Of a DNA stretch of 64,000 bases, positions 27,211 to 34,743 are shown piece after piece (position 1 is the first letter of the stretch; every line of letters starts with the position of its first letter). The notes beneath the pieces were generated by a model. That model had not been told where the DNA came from. It saw only the letters and a list, made by a program, of their open reading frames with translations, and searched no databases. Both the position numbers and the translations under genes were made by a program. This DNA is from Iodobacter arcticus (lineage in GTDB: Bacteria > Pseudomonadota > Gammaproteobacteria > Burkholderiales > Chitinibacteraceae). The DNA is taken from contig NZ_JBHTBQ010000019.1 in assembly GCF_042664895.1 (NCBI RefSeq), forward strand, positions 1 through 64,000. The letters are read 5' to 3'.

Positions 27211-27803
27211 TAGCCGACTAAAGTGCCTTTGGTAGAAGGTGTGATGCCCGCCATGCGCTCATCTAGCTCTACGGCCATACGCAGTGCGCGGCCTAAGGCT
27301 TTAAATACGGTTTCGGCCTGATGGTGGGCATTCTGGCCTTTCAGGTTATCAATATGCAGGCTGATGGCCGCGTGATTGATAAAGCCTCTGAAGAATTCGC
27401 CAAACAGATCAACATCAAAGCCGCCAATCATGGCACGGGTGTATTCAACGTTGTATTCCAGACAGGGACGGCCTGATAAGTCGACCACTACGCGGCTCAG
27501 TGCTTCATCAAGTGGCACATAGCTATGGCCGTAACGACGAATGCCTTTTTTATCACCCACGGCTTGGGCAAAGGCTTGGCCCAAGGTAATGCCAACGTCT
27601 TCTACGGTGTGATGGGCGTCGATATGTAAATCGCCGATCGCTTTGATTTCGATGTCGAATAAACCGTGGCGAGCCACCTGATCGAGCATATGTTCAAAAA
27701 AGGGCACGCCGGTATCAAATTTTGATACCCCTGTTCCATCAAGATTGAGCGTGACGGTAATCTGGGTTTCCAGCGTATTACGACTAACAGTAATCTGACG
27801 CAT
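27210..27803 (-). CDS. hisB: Imidazoleglycerol-phosphate dehydratase HisB
   Basis: 197 residues from the ATG at 27803, which has GAGAG 7 bases upstream; an in-frame TTG at 27821 is less likely. Metal-binding histidines are visible in FFEHMLDQVARHG, DAHHTVEDVG and QNAHHQAETV. Monofunctional dehydratase, not fused to the phosphatase. Sixth step of the pathway. Confidence 0.96.
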   Translation of the reverse strand: MRQITVSRNTLETQITVTLNLDGTGVSKFDTGVPFFEHMLDQVARHGLFDIEIKAIGDLHIDAHHTVEDVGITLGQAFAQAVGDKKGIRRYGHSYVPLDEALSRVVVDLSGRPCLEYNVEYTRAMIGGFDVDLFGEFFRGFINHAAISLHIDNLKGQNAHHQAETVFKALGRALRMAVELDERMAGITPSTKGTLVG

Positions 27804-27991
27804 TTCGATACTCTCGATCAAGGGACAGTAGATTTAAACAATGGCCGTCTGCAAATAGATTCAGACACTTGCGATCGATCAAGGTTCAGCCCGAATGACA
27901 GGCTTCTTCCCGAAGGCCGCATGCTTGGCTAATTGTCTACGAGAACCGCTTTGTCGTGAAGTCTTTACTGCTTACGTATTACAGAGACTTG

Positions 27992-28617
27992 TTATGTTTT
28001 ACCTTTGTTTTTCAGTGGTTGGCGTTGACGCAGTGCCGCTGCGATGCCATTTTTTGCCCAGAAAATCATTGTTGCTGCTTCTTCTAAAGCGTCTTCGGGC
28101 AGCGGGTAATACGCCATGCTTAGTTCTAAGCCGTTTTTTTGCTGTAGCTAAATGGCTTGAGGCCCAGGGTCTGTTGACGTTTCATTCACAATTGCGCTGA
28201 GCCGGAAAACGGCCAAGCACAAGGCATGCGACGAAGGCAATAACTAGTTATTTCCGAGGAGCATAACGCAGTGAATGGCCGTTTTCCGACTCAGCCCTTC
28301 GGGTTGGCTGCATTTTTGGGGCTGCACGGCGTTAAAAGACGCTCATGGTACTCGTACCACCTTGCGTCTTTTGCCTTGTTCAGCCCCAAAACTGCAGCCA
28401 ACGCAGCCGTGAATGAAACGTCAACAGACCCTAGCTTGCAAAAATCAGGCTTCGATTCTGCATCTGTTTTGATATACAAAATATCGTCTGCAACGATGGC
28501 AAAGAAAATTTCATCGCAATACAAGCCGTAGCCACCAAACATGGCCTTGGCACGCAACGTGCCCATTGGGGCGAGTAGTTCTAGCAAATATGCTACATAT
28601 TCACTTCGTTTAGCCAT
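27992..28617 (-). pseudogene. tfoX-like gene broken by a MITE and a frameshift
   Basis: The N-terminal part (28617 to about 28435) is a TfoX N-terminal domain (MAKRSEYVAYLLELLAPMG, AMFGGYGLYCD). At codon CKL the reading frame runs into a 263-bp element and stops at 28291. Beyond the element, the minus strand codes GLKPFSYSKK, then, after a one-base shift in a run of seven T (28134-28140 on the plus strand), LELSMAYYPLPEDALEEAA to a TAA at 27992. Removing the element rejoins CKL with GLKPFSY in frame, so this was one TfoX-like gene of about 120 residues. A truncated N-terminal protein could still be made. Confidence 0.85.
28168..28430. mobile_element. MITE-like element with 22-bp terminal inverted repeats
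   Basis: Ends are GGTCTGTTGACGTTTCATTC... (from 28168) and its exact complement (to 28430). The right flank is CTAG and the left CCAG, consistent with a CTAG target duplication with one change, as made by IS5/IS427-like elements. The interior has a further inverted repeat (GGAAAACGGCCA at 28203 and TGGCCGTTTTCC at 28274). No transposase, so it would depend on a full-length IS elsewhere. Confidence 0.85.
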
Positions 28618-28741
28618 TTTCTCCTCCTTTTTGCGAGTAATTTAAACTATTTATGTAGTTTATGGCACGGCACTACATTAAGGCTGCATCAGCGTTCTGT
28701 GCTGCTATCTATGCCAAAAATACAACGAATATGCCTATGTC

Positions 28742-28770
28742 TTGACTTGTACCTATGAAATGCCTACATT
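28742..28770 (+). promoter_or_regulatory. Predicted sigma-70 promoter of the first sugar-binding protein gene
   Basis: TTGACT (28742-28747), a 17-bp spacer and TACATT (28765-28770). The spacer holds ACCTATGAAATGCC, which resembles the spacer of the promoter at 30469. It lies within the 351-bp gap (28618-28968), which otherwise holds the two palindromes listed next. Confidence 0.65.
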
Positions 28771-28790
28771 TTGCTTTTGATTACCTAAGC

Positions 28791-28800
28791 AAAGCGCTTT
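28791..28800. promoter_or_regulatory. Palindrome AAAGCGCTTT, LacI-family-like operator
   Basis: A perfect 10-bp palindrome with a central CG, 21 bp after the predicted -10, in the form expected for LacI/GalR-type sugar repressors. No such regulator gene is in the window. Confidence 0.45.
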
Positions 28801-28829
28801 ATAAGTGCTGTTTTCAGTGGTTAAAATAC

Positions 28830-28845
28830 ATTTCTCGCGAGAAAT
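28830..28845. promoter_or_regulatory. 16-bp palindrome ATTTCTCGCGAGAAAT
   Basis: Perfect dyad in the 5' leader region of the binding-protein gene. It may be an operator for an unknown regulator; it has no T run and is too compact for a terminator. Confidence 0.4.
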
Positions 28846-28968
28846 CTGTTAAGTGTTTTGAAGTTCAATTTTTAAAAAAAGCATCAATTAGCTAGTCGAG
28901 TCAAAACAAGGTCGTATTCCAAAAATGGTGGGATATAAAACCCACTTAATAAAATCGGAGAGAGAATC

Positions 28969-30243
28969 ATGTCAAAGCGTTTTAAATTAGTTCGTCCGTT
29001 GATGCTGGCCGCTTTATTGTCTTCAACATTTGCTCAGGCCGCAGATACGACTAAGGTTGAATTCTGGACATTTAACCTGACCAAATTTGCCCCATATTGG
29101 AACGATACCGTTCAGCGCTTTAATAAAGCCAACCCTGAGCTGGAAGCCGTTTGGGTTGATATGAACTGGGATCAGATTCAACCTAAGCTGATTTCTGCAA
29201 TTGCTGCAGGTAATCCACCGGCGCTGGTGAATTTTAATACGCCATGGACGCATGAATTTGCTCATAAAGATTTGATTGTTCCGCTGGATGTTTTAATTGG
29301 TAAAAACAAAACAGAATATCAGCCAGGCGCTTTGGCGGATCTAACGGTTAATGGCAAAATTTATGGTTTCCCTTTTTATAACGCAGTATCGGTTATTGCA
29401 TATAACAAAGAGATCCTAAATAAGAGCGGCATTAAAAATGATCCGAAGAATTTTGATCAGTTTATTAGCGCTGCTCGTGAAATTACCAAAAAAACCGGCG
29501 TTGCAGCGTTCTCGCCTAAATTGGCAACCAAGAGTGGCGATGGCGGCATGATTCCTTGGTTCCAATATATGGGCCTGCCTATTTTTGAAAAGGGTAAAGC
29601 GGCATTTAATAGCCCTAAGCATGTAAAGGCAGTTCAATTGTTTGCTGATCTTTACAAGCAAGGTGTCTTGCCAAAAGACAGCTTCCGTCTTGAATACGAA
29701 CAAGAAATTGCGGGCTATGGCGCGGGTAAAATCGCCATGATGACCACTGGCCCAACCGCATTGGGTAAATTGGTAACAGATAATAAGCCTGCTTACGATA
29801 AAACTGCGGTGATGGCTTTCCCTACGGGCGATGGCAAAATGGCGTTGGGTGCATGGCTGATGTCTTTTGTAGCGCCTAAAGGCTACAAATCACCAGAAGC
29901 AGCGGCAAAACTGGGCTTGTTCCTAACTAATAGCGAGCAACAATTGGGCTTCTCGCAAGCAACGGGCACAACCTTCCCATCGGCTCGTAAAGCGGCAGAA
30001 AATGCATTCTTTATGTCGGGAGCAAATGGTGGCGATCCAGTGGGTGTAGCACGCGCAACTGCGGCTAAATCAATGGGCGCGGCACGTACGCTGACATTGC
30101 CTGCAGCGCTGATGCCAGATGATACTTCGATGCGTAAAGAATTTAATGATGAAGTGCAGGCAGCAGTAGAAGGCCGTAAATCGGCTAAAGAAGCTTTGGA
30201 TACTGCGGCTAAAAAATGGAATGCGCGTATTGCTGCTAAGTAA
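28969..30243 (+). CDS. Family 1 extracellular sugar-binding protein (ABC type)
   Basis: 424 residues with a signal peptide cleaved after AQA. VEFWTFNLTKFAPYWNDTVQ, GNPPALVNFNT and YGFPFYNAVSVIAYN are typical of MalE/UgpB-like binding proteins for di- or oligosaccharides. No MalF/MalG-type permease or ATPase adjoins it; the following ABC genes are of the ribose class, which use a different kind of binding protein. It is thus an orphan, or its permease lies elsewhere. The start is the ATG 7 bp after GGAGAGAG. Confidence 0.9.
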   Translation: MSKRFKLVRPLMLAALLSSTFAQAADTTKVEFWTFNLTKFAPYWNDTVQRFNKANPELEAVWVDMNWDQIQPKLISAIAAGNPPALVNFNTPWTHEFAHKDLIVPLDVLIGKNKTEYQPGALADLTVNGKIYGFPFYNAVSVIAYNKEILNKSGIKNDPKNFDQFISAAREITKKTGVAAFSPKLATKSGDGGMIPWFQYMGLPIFEKGKAAFNSPKHVKAVQLFADLYKQGVLPKDSFRLEYEQEIAGYGAGKIAMMTTGPTALGKLVTDNKPAYDKTAVMAFPTGDGKMALGAWLMSFVAPKGYKSPEAAAKLGLFLTNSEQQLGFSQATGTTFPSARKAAENAFFMSGANGGDPVGVARATAAKSMGAARTLTLPAALMPDDTSMRKEFNDEVQAAVEGRKSAKEALDTAAKKWNARIAAK

Positions 30244-30281
30244 TAAACCTCTGTTTTCCTCTGCCGGTTAATCGGCATTTT

Positions 30282-30311
30282 ATTCCTCTGCCTAGGCAGA
30301 GGAATTTTTTT
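30282..30311 (+). terminator. Rho-independent terminator after the binding-protein gene
   Basis: The perfect palindrome ATTCCTCTGCC/GGCAGAGGAAT (centre TA) is followed by seven T. It separates this gene from the next transport genes. Confidence 0.92.
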
Positions 30312-30468
30312 GTATTGTGGCTGAGCAGAGCGGCCGTGGGCACATCGATTAAGCGGCGCAAACAGAGTTTGCTGAGCCATTTTATACATCTTATTTTACT
30401 TAAATCGGCAATAAATGTAGTGCTTAAATCAAGATCAACAAAATCTGCTTGTTTTTTATGTCAAGTGA

Positions 30469-30505
30469 TTGACTGCACCTATAAAACACCTATACTACAC
30501 CTATA
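30469..30505 (+). promoter_or_regulatory. Promoter with three CACCTATA direct repeats
   Basis: TTGACT (30469-30474), 16-bp spacer, TATACT (30491-30496). CACCTATA is repeated at 30476, 30487 and 30498, exactly 11 bp apart, covering spacer, -10 and start region. One helical turn of spacing suggests a regulator binding one face of the DNA. Confidence 0.65.
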
Positions 30506-30530
30506 AACACCCATGCACTGAGGTTGGAAA

Positions 30531-31592
30531 ATGCGCTCTAGTTTGAAAGTTCTGCTGCTTACCCTGTGCTGTAGCTCTGCCTTTGCAGCTGCTGATCGTA
30601 CCGTGGGGCCAAATGGCGAAATACCGACCTCTTATACCCAAGTGAAGCTGGCGGCACCAGATGTTGCTCAGCTTAAGGGGAAAAATTATAAAGCGGCTAT
30701 TTTGATGCACACCACCTCAGATTTTTCGACCGCCTTGATTGCGGGTGCGAAAAAGGTGTTTGATGAATTAGGCATTAAAGTCGTGGCCGTGACTGATGCC
30801 GAAATGGACCCAAAAAAACAGCGCACCGATCTAGAAACCGTATTGGCGCTAAAGCCCAATATTATTATTTCGCTGGTGATTGATCCCGTGTCCGGTGCTG
30901 TGGCGTTCAAACAAGCGACTCAGCAGGGCGTGAAGCTGGTGTTTATCAGCAATGCGCCTCAGGGATATAAAGCGGGCAAAGATTACGCAGGCATTGTGAC
31001 CGATGATTTATTTGGTATGGGCAAAGCGGCAGCGGAGTTGATGGCAGACAGCATTGGCAGCAAGGGCGATGTGGCAGTGATGCACCACGCGGCTAATTAC
31101 TATGTGACCAATCAGCGCGATAACGCGGTAAAAGCAGTGCTGGCGCGTTATCCAAATATCAAAGTGGTGGCCGATAAAGGCATCGCTAATCCCAATGATG
31201 GTGAAGTGATTGCTTCGGCGATTCTGACGCAAAACCCATCAGTGAAAGCCATTTACGCCCCTTGGGATGCGATTGCTGAAGGTGTGACTGCGGCCGTTCG
31301 TGCTGCGGGTCGTAAAGACGTAAAAGTGATCACTATGGATTTGGGCGCGGCCAATGCGCTGGATATGGTGAAGGGCGGTAATGTGGCGGGGATTGTGAGC
31401 GATCTACCTTACGATATGGGTAAAACCTTGGCCACGATGGGCGCGATGTCCCTGCTCAATAAACCAACGCCTGCTTTTGTGACTGTGGACGCGATCAAGG
31501 TGACCTCGGCTAATTTGTCTACTCAGTGGCAAAAAGCTTTGTTTCGCCAGCCGCCAGATGCTGTTGTGAAGGCATTGGCAGCAAAAAAATAA
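30531..31592 (+). CDS. Ribose-type periplasmic sugar-binding protein
   Basis: 353 residues with a signal peptide (LLLTLCCSSAFAAA). It is a type I periplasmic binding protein of the RbsB/XylF class (KAAILMHTTSDFSTALIAG, VFISNAP, KAIYAPWDAIAEGV, VITMDLG). It delivers a monosaccharide or similar ligand to the ATPase and permease encoded downstream. The ligand cannot be read from the sequence. Confidence 0.9.
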   Translation: MRSSLKVLLLTLCCSSAFAAADRTVGPNGEIPTSYTQVKLAAPDVAQLKGKNYKAAILMHTTSDFSTALIAGAKKVFDELGIKVVAVTDAEMDPKKQRTDLETVLALKPNIIISLVIDPVSGAVAFKQATQQGVKLVFISNAPQGYKAGKDYAGIVTDDLFGMGKAAAELMADSIGSKGDVAVMHHAANYYVTNQRDNAVKAVLARYPNIKVVADKGIANPNDGEVIASAILTQNPSVKAIYAPWDAIAEGVTAAVRAAGRKDVKVITMDLGAANALDMVKGGNVAGIVSDLPYDMGKTLATMGAMSLLNKPTPAFVTVDAIKVTSANLSTQWQKALFRQPPDAVVKALAAKK

Positions 31593-31613
31593 TGGCTGTT
31601 GATAAAAACCTTA

Positions 31614-31705
31614 AGTCTGTAGACACAGAGAACACTGAGTTTAAAAACAGCACACAGAGAAATCATAAGAACGAGATGATGATTCTGAGATGCACTGTTT
31701 TCTCA
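31614..31705. repeat. Repeat family C copy 1 (CTGTAGACACAGAG type)
   Basis: AGTCTGTAGACACAGAGAAC followed by short CACAGAGA motifs; related to the inverted repeat at 34535-34652 after the permease gene. It occupies the 264-bp gap inside the transporter operon. A further repeat fragment (TTAAGTTGACAGGATTGGGT at 31804) follows it. Confidence 0.65.
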
Positions 31706-31856
31706 GGGTAGTTTCGCAGGGTGTGTAATCACGCAGTCGCTCGTCACCAAGAGTGATGCGCAACGATTTGCACACCTTATGCAAATCCAACCATGTTTTT
31801 AACCTTAAGTTGACAGGATTGGGTTTTACCCGCCAAGCAACAGGGATTCCACCTCA

Positions 31857-33335
31857 ATGAATGAAGCTGCAATTCAAGCACGAGGACTCACTAAATCGTT
31901 TGATGGCAATGCCGTATTAAAGGGCGTTGATTTCACCCTTAGGCAGGGTGAGGTGCATGCGATTGTGGGCCAGAATGGAGCGGGTAAATCCACGCTGATG
32001 AAGCTTTTGAATGGCTATTATCAGCGCGATGCGGGTGAGCTGGAATTATTTGGCAAGCCCGTCGATTTTCAGTCGCCACGCGATGCGCGCGATGCTGGCA
32101 TTGTGATGGTTTATCAGGATCTAAGCCTCGTTGCGACGATGAGCGTGGCTGAAAATATTTTTATGGGCAATTGGCTGGGCCGGGGCGGCATGGTCGATCA
32201 CCATGCCATGGAGCTGGCCACGCTGGCGGTGCTGGAGAAAATGGGCATCGTGCTTGATCCTTGGCAAAGCGTGGGCGAGCTGACGATGGGCCAGCAGCAG
32301 TTTATCGAGATTGCCAAAGCTATTTCGCAAAATGCCAAGGTTTTGATTCTGGACGAGCCTACCGCGTCTTTATCCGATAAGGAAATCGAAAAGCTGTTTG
32401 CTGTGGTGAACACGCTGAAATCGCAAGGCGTTTCGATTATCTATATCACTCATTATTTGCGCGATATTTTTAAGATTTGCGATTCAGTCAGCGTGCTGCG
32501 CGATGGTTTTCTGGTGCGCAGCAGCCCTGTGATCAGCACTAATATTGAAGAGCTCGTCGCCGATATGCTGGGCCACCATCGTAATGCCAATGAAAACTGG
32601 CAGCGCGCGGTGGATACGGAGCAAACGCCGCTGCTAGAGCTACGCAATGTGGTGACGTCGGTCTTGGAAGATGTGTCTTTCAAAGTATATCCGGGGCAGG
32701 TGGTTGGCTTGGCGGGCTTGCTTGGCAGTGGCCGTACCGAGATTCTGGAAGCCATTTTTGGTCTGGAGAGTATTAAATCCGGGCAGATTTTGCTCTCTGG
32801 TCAGCGCGTTAAAATTAAAACCCCGAAAGACGCGATTAAGCTGGGCATCAATCTTGTGCCAGAAGATAGGCGCAGCCAAGGTTTGGTTTTAGATTTTAGT
32901 GTTGCTGACAATATGCTAATGTCTTTGTTTGATAAATTGTCGTCTCCCTTACTGCTTGATGAGGGACGCGGCAGGGAATTAGTCGAAAGCCTGATTAAAC
33001 GCCTGCATATTAAAACCAGTGGTCCAGATCAGGTGGTGAGATTTTTATCGGGTGGCAATCAGCAAAAAGTGGTCATTGGCAAATGCATGAGCACCAACGC
33101 CCGCGTCATGCTGCTGGACGATCCTACCTTTGGTATTGATCTGAGCTCCAAATACGAAATTATGCGCATCGTGAATGAATACGCGGCGCAGGGAAATGCT
33201 GTGATCTTTGTTTCTAGCGAATACAGCGAAATCGCCAGTTTTTGCGATAGCACGTATATCGTGAATAAAGGACGGATTTCCGGGCAGATTAAAGAAGGCC
33301 AAACAGAAGAGCGTTTGCTAGCTGCGGTGCAGTAG
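31857..33335 (+). CDS. Ribose-type sugar ABC transporter ATP-binding protein (two ATPase domains)
   Basis: 492 residues with two tandem ABC cassettes. The first has Walker A VGQNGAGKSTLMK, signature LTMGQQQ and Walker B LILDEPTASLS. The second has a degenerate Walker A (LLGSGRTEIL), signature FLSGGNQQKVV and MLLDDPTFGID, as is normal for RbsA/XylG/MglA. It energises uptake with the permease encoded next. The ATG at 31857 has no strong Shine-Dalgarno. Confidence 0.93.
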   Translation: MNEAAIQARGLTKSFDGNAVLKGVDFTLRQGEVHAIVGQNGAGKSTLMKLLNGYYQRDAGELELFGKPVDFQSPRDARDAGIVMVYQDLSLVATMSVAENIFMGNWLGRGGMVDHHAMELATLAVLEKMGIVLDPWQSVGELTMGQQQFIEIAKAISQNAKVLILDEPTASLSDKEIEKLFAVVNTLKSQGVSIIYITHYLRDIFKICDSVSVLRDGFLVRSSPVISTNIEELVADMLGHHRNANENWQRAVDTEQTPLLELRNVVTSVLEDVSFKVYPGQVVGLAGLLGSGRTEILEAIFGLESIKSGQILLSGQRVKIKTPKDAIKLGINLVPEDRRSQGLVLDFSVADNMLMSLFDKLSSPLLLDEGRGRELVESLIKRLHIKTSGPDQVVRFLSGGNQQKVVIGKCMSTNARVMLLDDPTFGIDLSSKYEIMRIVNEYAAQGNAVIFVSSEYSEIASFCDSTYIVNKGRISGQIKEGQTEERLLAAVQ

Positions 33336-33344
33336 GGATCAGGG

Positions 33345-33402
33345 CGTAGGTTGGGTTAGCCGATTTATTCGCGGGTTTTAGCGAATAAACCGGCGTAACC
33401 CA
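33345..33402. repeat. Palindromic repeat, family B copy 2 (short)
   Basis: GTAGGTTGGGTTAGCCGATT and a complement-like arm GAATAAACCGGCGTAACCC form one hairpin of the family B repeat seen at 18862. A second inverted repeat (GGCGCACT at 33433 and AGTGCGCC at 33484) follows before the permease start. Confidence 0.75.
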
Positions 33403-33538
33403 ATCTGCTCAAGCGACAAGATCAAAGAGTAGGGCGCACTCGCAGCTCGGCGTGCGACGGTTTTTAGTCGCTCGCTGAAGCGCAGTGCGCCATGCCATGC
33501 AAAAAGAAAATCTAATTCCTAAATCTAAAAGGGATGGT

Positions 33539-34519
33539 ATGGATATCACGGCAAATAAAGCGGAAACAGGGCTTGTTCCCGCCCGCCAGATCGATTGGAA
33601 AAGTTCGGTTATTTATCTGGTTTTTATCGGCATTTTCTTGTTTTTTTCGATCACCCTGCACGACAAGGGCTTTTTAGACGCGGGTAATCTGATGAATATC
33701 GCCCGCCAAACCGCCATGATTTCCATCATGGCGGTGGGGATGACGTTTGTTTTATCTGCCGCAGAAATTGATTTGTCTTTTGGCGCAATTGTGGCGTTAT
33801 CCGCCGTTACCGCCGCCATGCTTATGCCTTATGGCATGGGCTGGGCCGTGCTGGGGGCCTTACTTGCAGGCTCTTTGTGTGGGCTGATTAATGGCTTGTT
33901 TGTGGCGAAAGTGGGCATCCCCTCTTTTCTGGTGACCCTCGGTATGGCGGGGATTATCACTGGGGTTACGCGCTGGATTACCGCCTTGCAATCGATTCCG
34001 GTAGAGAACGAAACTTTTGTGTTTGTGTTTGGTTCTGGCGATATCGGCCCTGTTTCGGTGTTATTTATCTGGATGATCGTGATTGCTGCATTGGGGCATG
34101 TATTGCTGCGCCGCACTGCTTTTGGCAAGGAAGTGCTGGCCAGTGGTGGCAATAAAATCGCTGCAATGTATTCAGGAATTAATGTCAATCGAATCAAGCT
34201 CTATGTGCTGGTGCTTAATGCATTCCTTGCTGCATTGGCAGGCATTCTCTACTCAGGCCGCTTGCAAAGTGCGCGCTACACCCTAGGCGAAAATGATCTG
34301 ATGATGGTGGTGGCCGCGGTGATTATTGGTGGTACCAGCCTATTTGGCGGCAAGGGTACGGTGATGGGCTCCATTATCGGCGCGCTGATTATGGGTATGG
34401 TGAATAACGGGCTGGTGCTGATGGGGCTAAATGTCGATCAGCAAATGATTTTCCGCGGCTTGATTATTATCTTTGCCGTTACGCTGACCATGGGCAATTT
34501 GCGCAAGAAAAAGCGCTGA
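33539..34519 (+). CDS. Ribose-type sugar ABC transporter permease
   Basis: 326 residues from the ATG at 33539, chosen for AGGGAT 7 bases upstream; an ATG at 33485 would fall inside a repeat. Eight or more membrane helices and the RbsC-family region TLGMAGIITGVTRW and GKEVLASGGNKIAAMYSGIN, plus IIGGTSLFGGKGTVMGSI. It forms the membrane channel with the preceding ATPase. Confidence 0.93.
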   Translation: MDITANKAETGLVPARQIDWKSSVIYLVFIGIFLFFSITLHDKGFLDAGNLMNIARQTAMISIMAVGMTFVLSAAEIDLSFGAIVALSAVTAAMLMPYGMGWAVLGALLAGSLCGLINGLFVAKVGIPSFLVTLGMAGIITGVTRWITALQSIPVENETFVFVFGSGDIGPVSVLFIWMIVIAALGHVLLRRTAFGKEVLASGGNKIAAMYSGINVNRIKLYVLVLNAFLAALAGILYSGRLQSARYTLGENDLMMVVAAVIIGGTSLFGGKGTVMGSIIGALIMGMVNNGLVLMGLNVDQQMIFRGLIIIFAVTLTMGNLRKKKR

Positions 34520-34534
34520 TCAAATCTTTAAAAG

Positions 34535-34652
34535 GTCTGTAGACACAGAGATAAGGAAGAACTCAGAGCACGCAGAGAAAATCGAGAGCTAATGCTTGCG
34601 TGTGTTTTTCTCTGTGTTCTTTGTGCGCTCGGTGTTCTCTGTGTCTACAGAT
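34535..34652. repeat. Imperfect inverted repeat, family C copy 2
   Basis: Arms GTCTGTAGACACAGAG (34535-34550) and CTCTGTGTCTACAGAT (34637-34652) with further CTCTGTG/CACAGAG motifs inside. It lies between the permease and glycosidase genes. A 63-codon open frame inside it is a by-product of the repeat. Confidence 0.78.
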
Positions 34653-34743
34653 CTTTCTTCCTGAATTACCTATTTCCTTATTCCCCTCAGACCGTGTTTT
34701 ACACGGCCTATGGCCCTTTATTGCTTAAATTTGGAGTTTTAGT

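Noticed and set aside
27895..28200. A plus-strand frame of about 100 codons in the tfoX region
   Set aside because: It is antisense to the tfoX remnant and crosses the end of the inserted element; the minus-strand remnant matches the TfoX C terminus.
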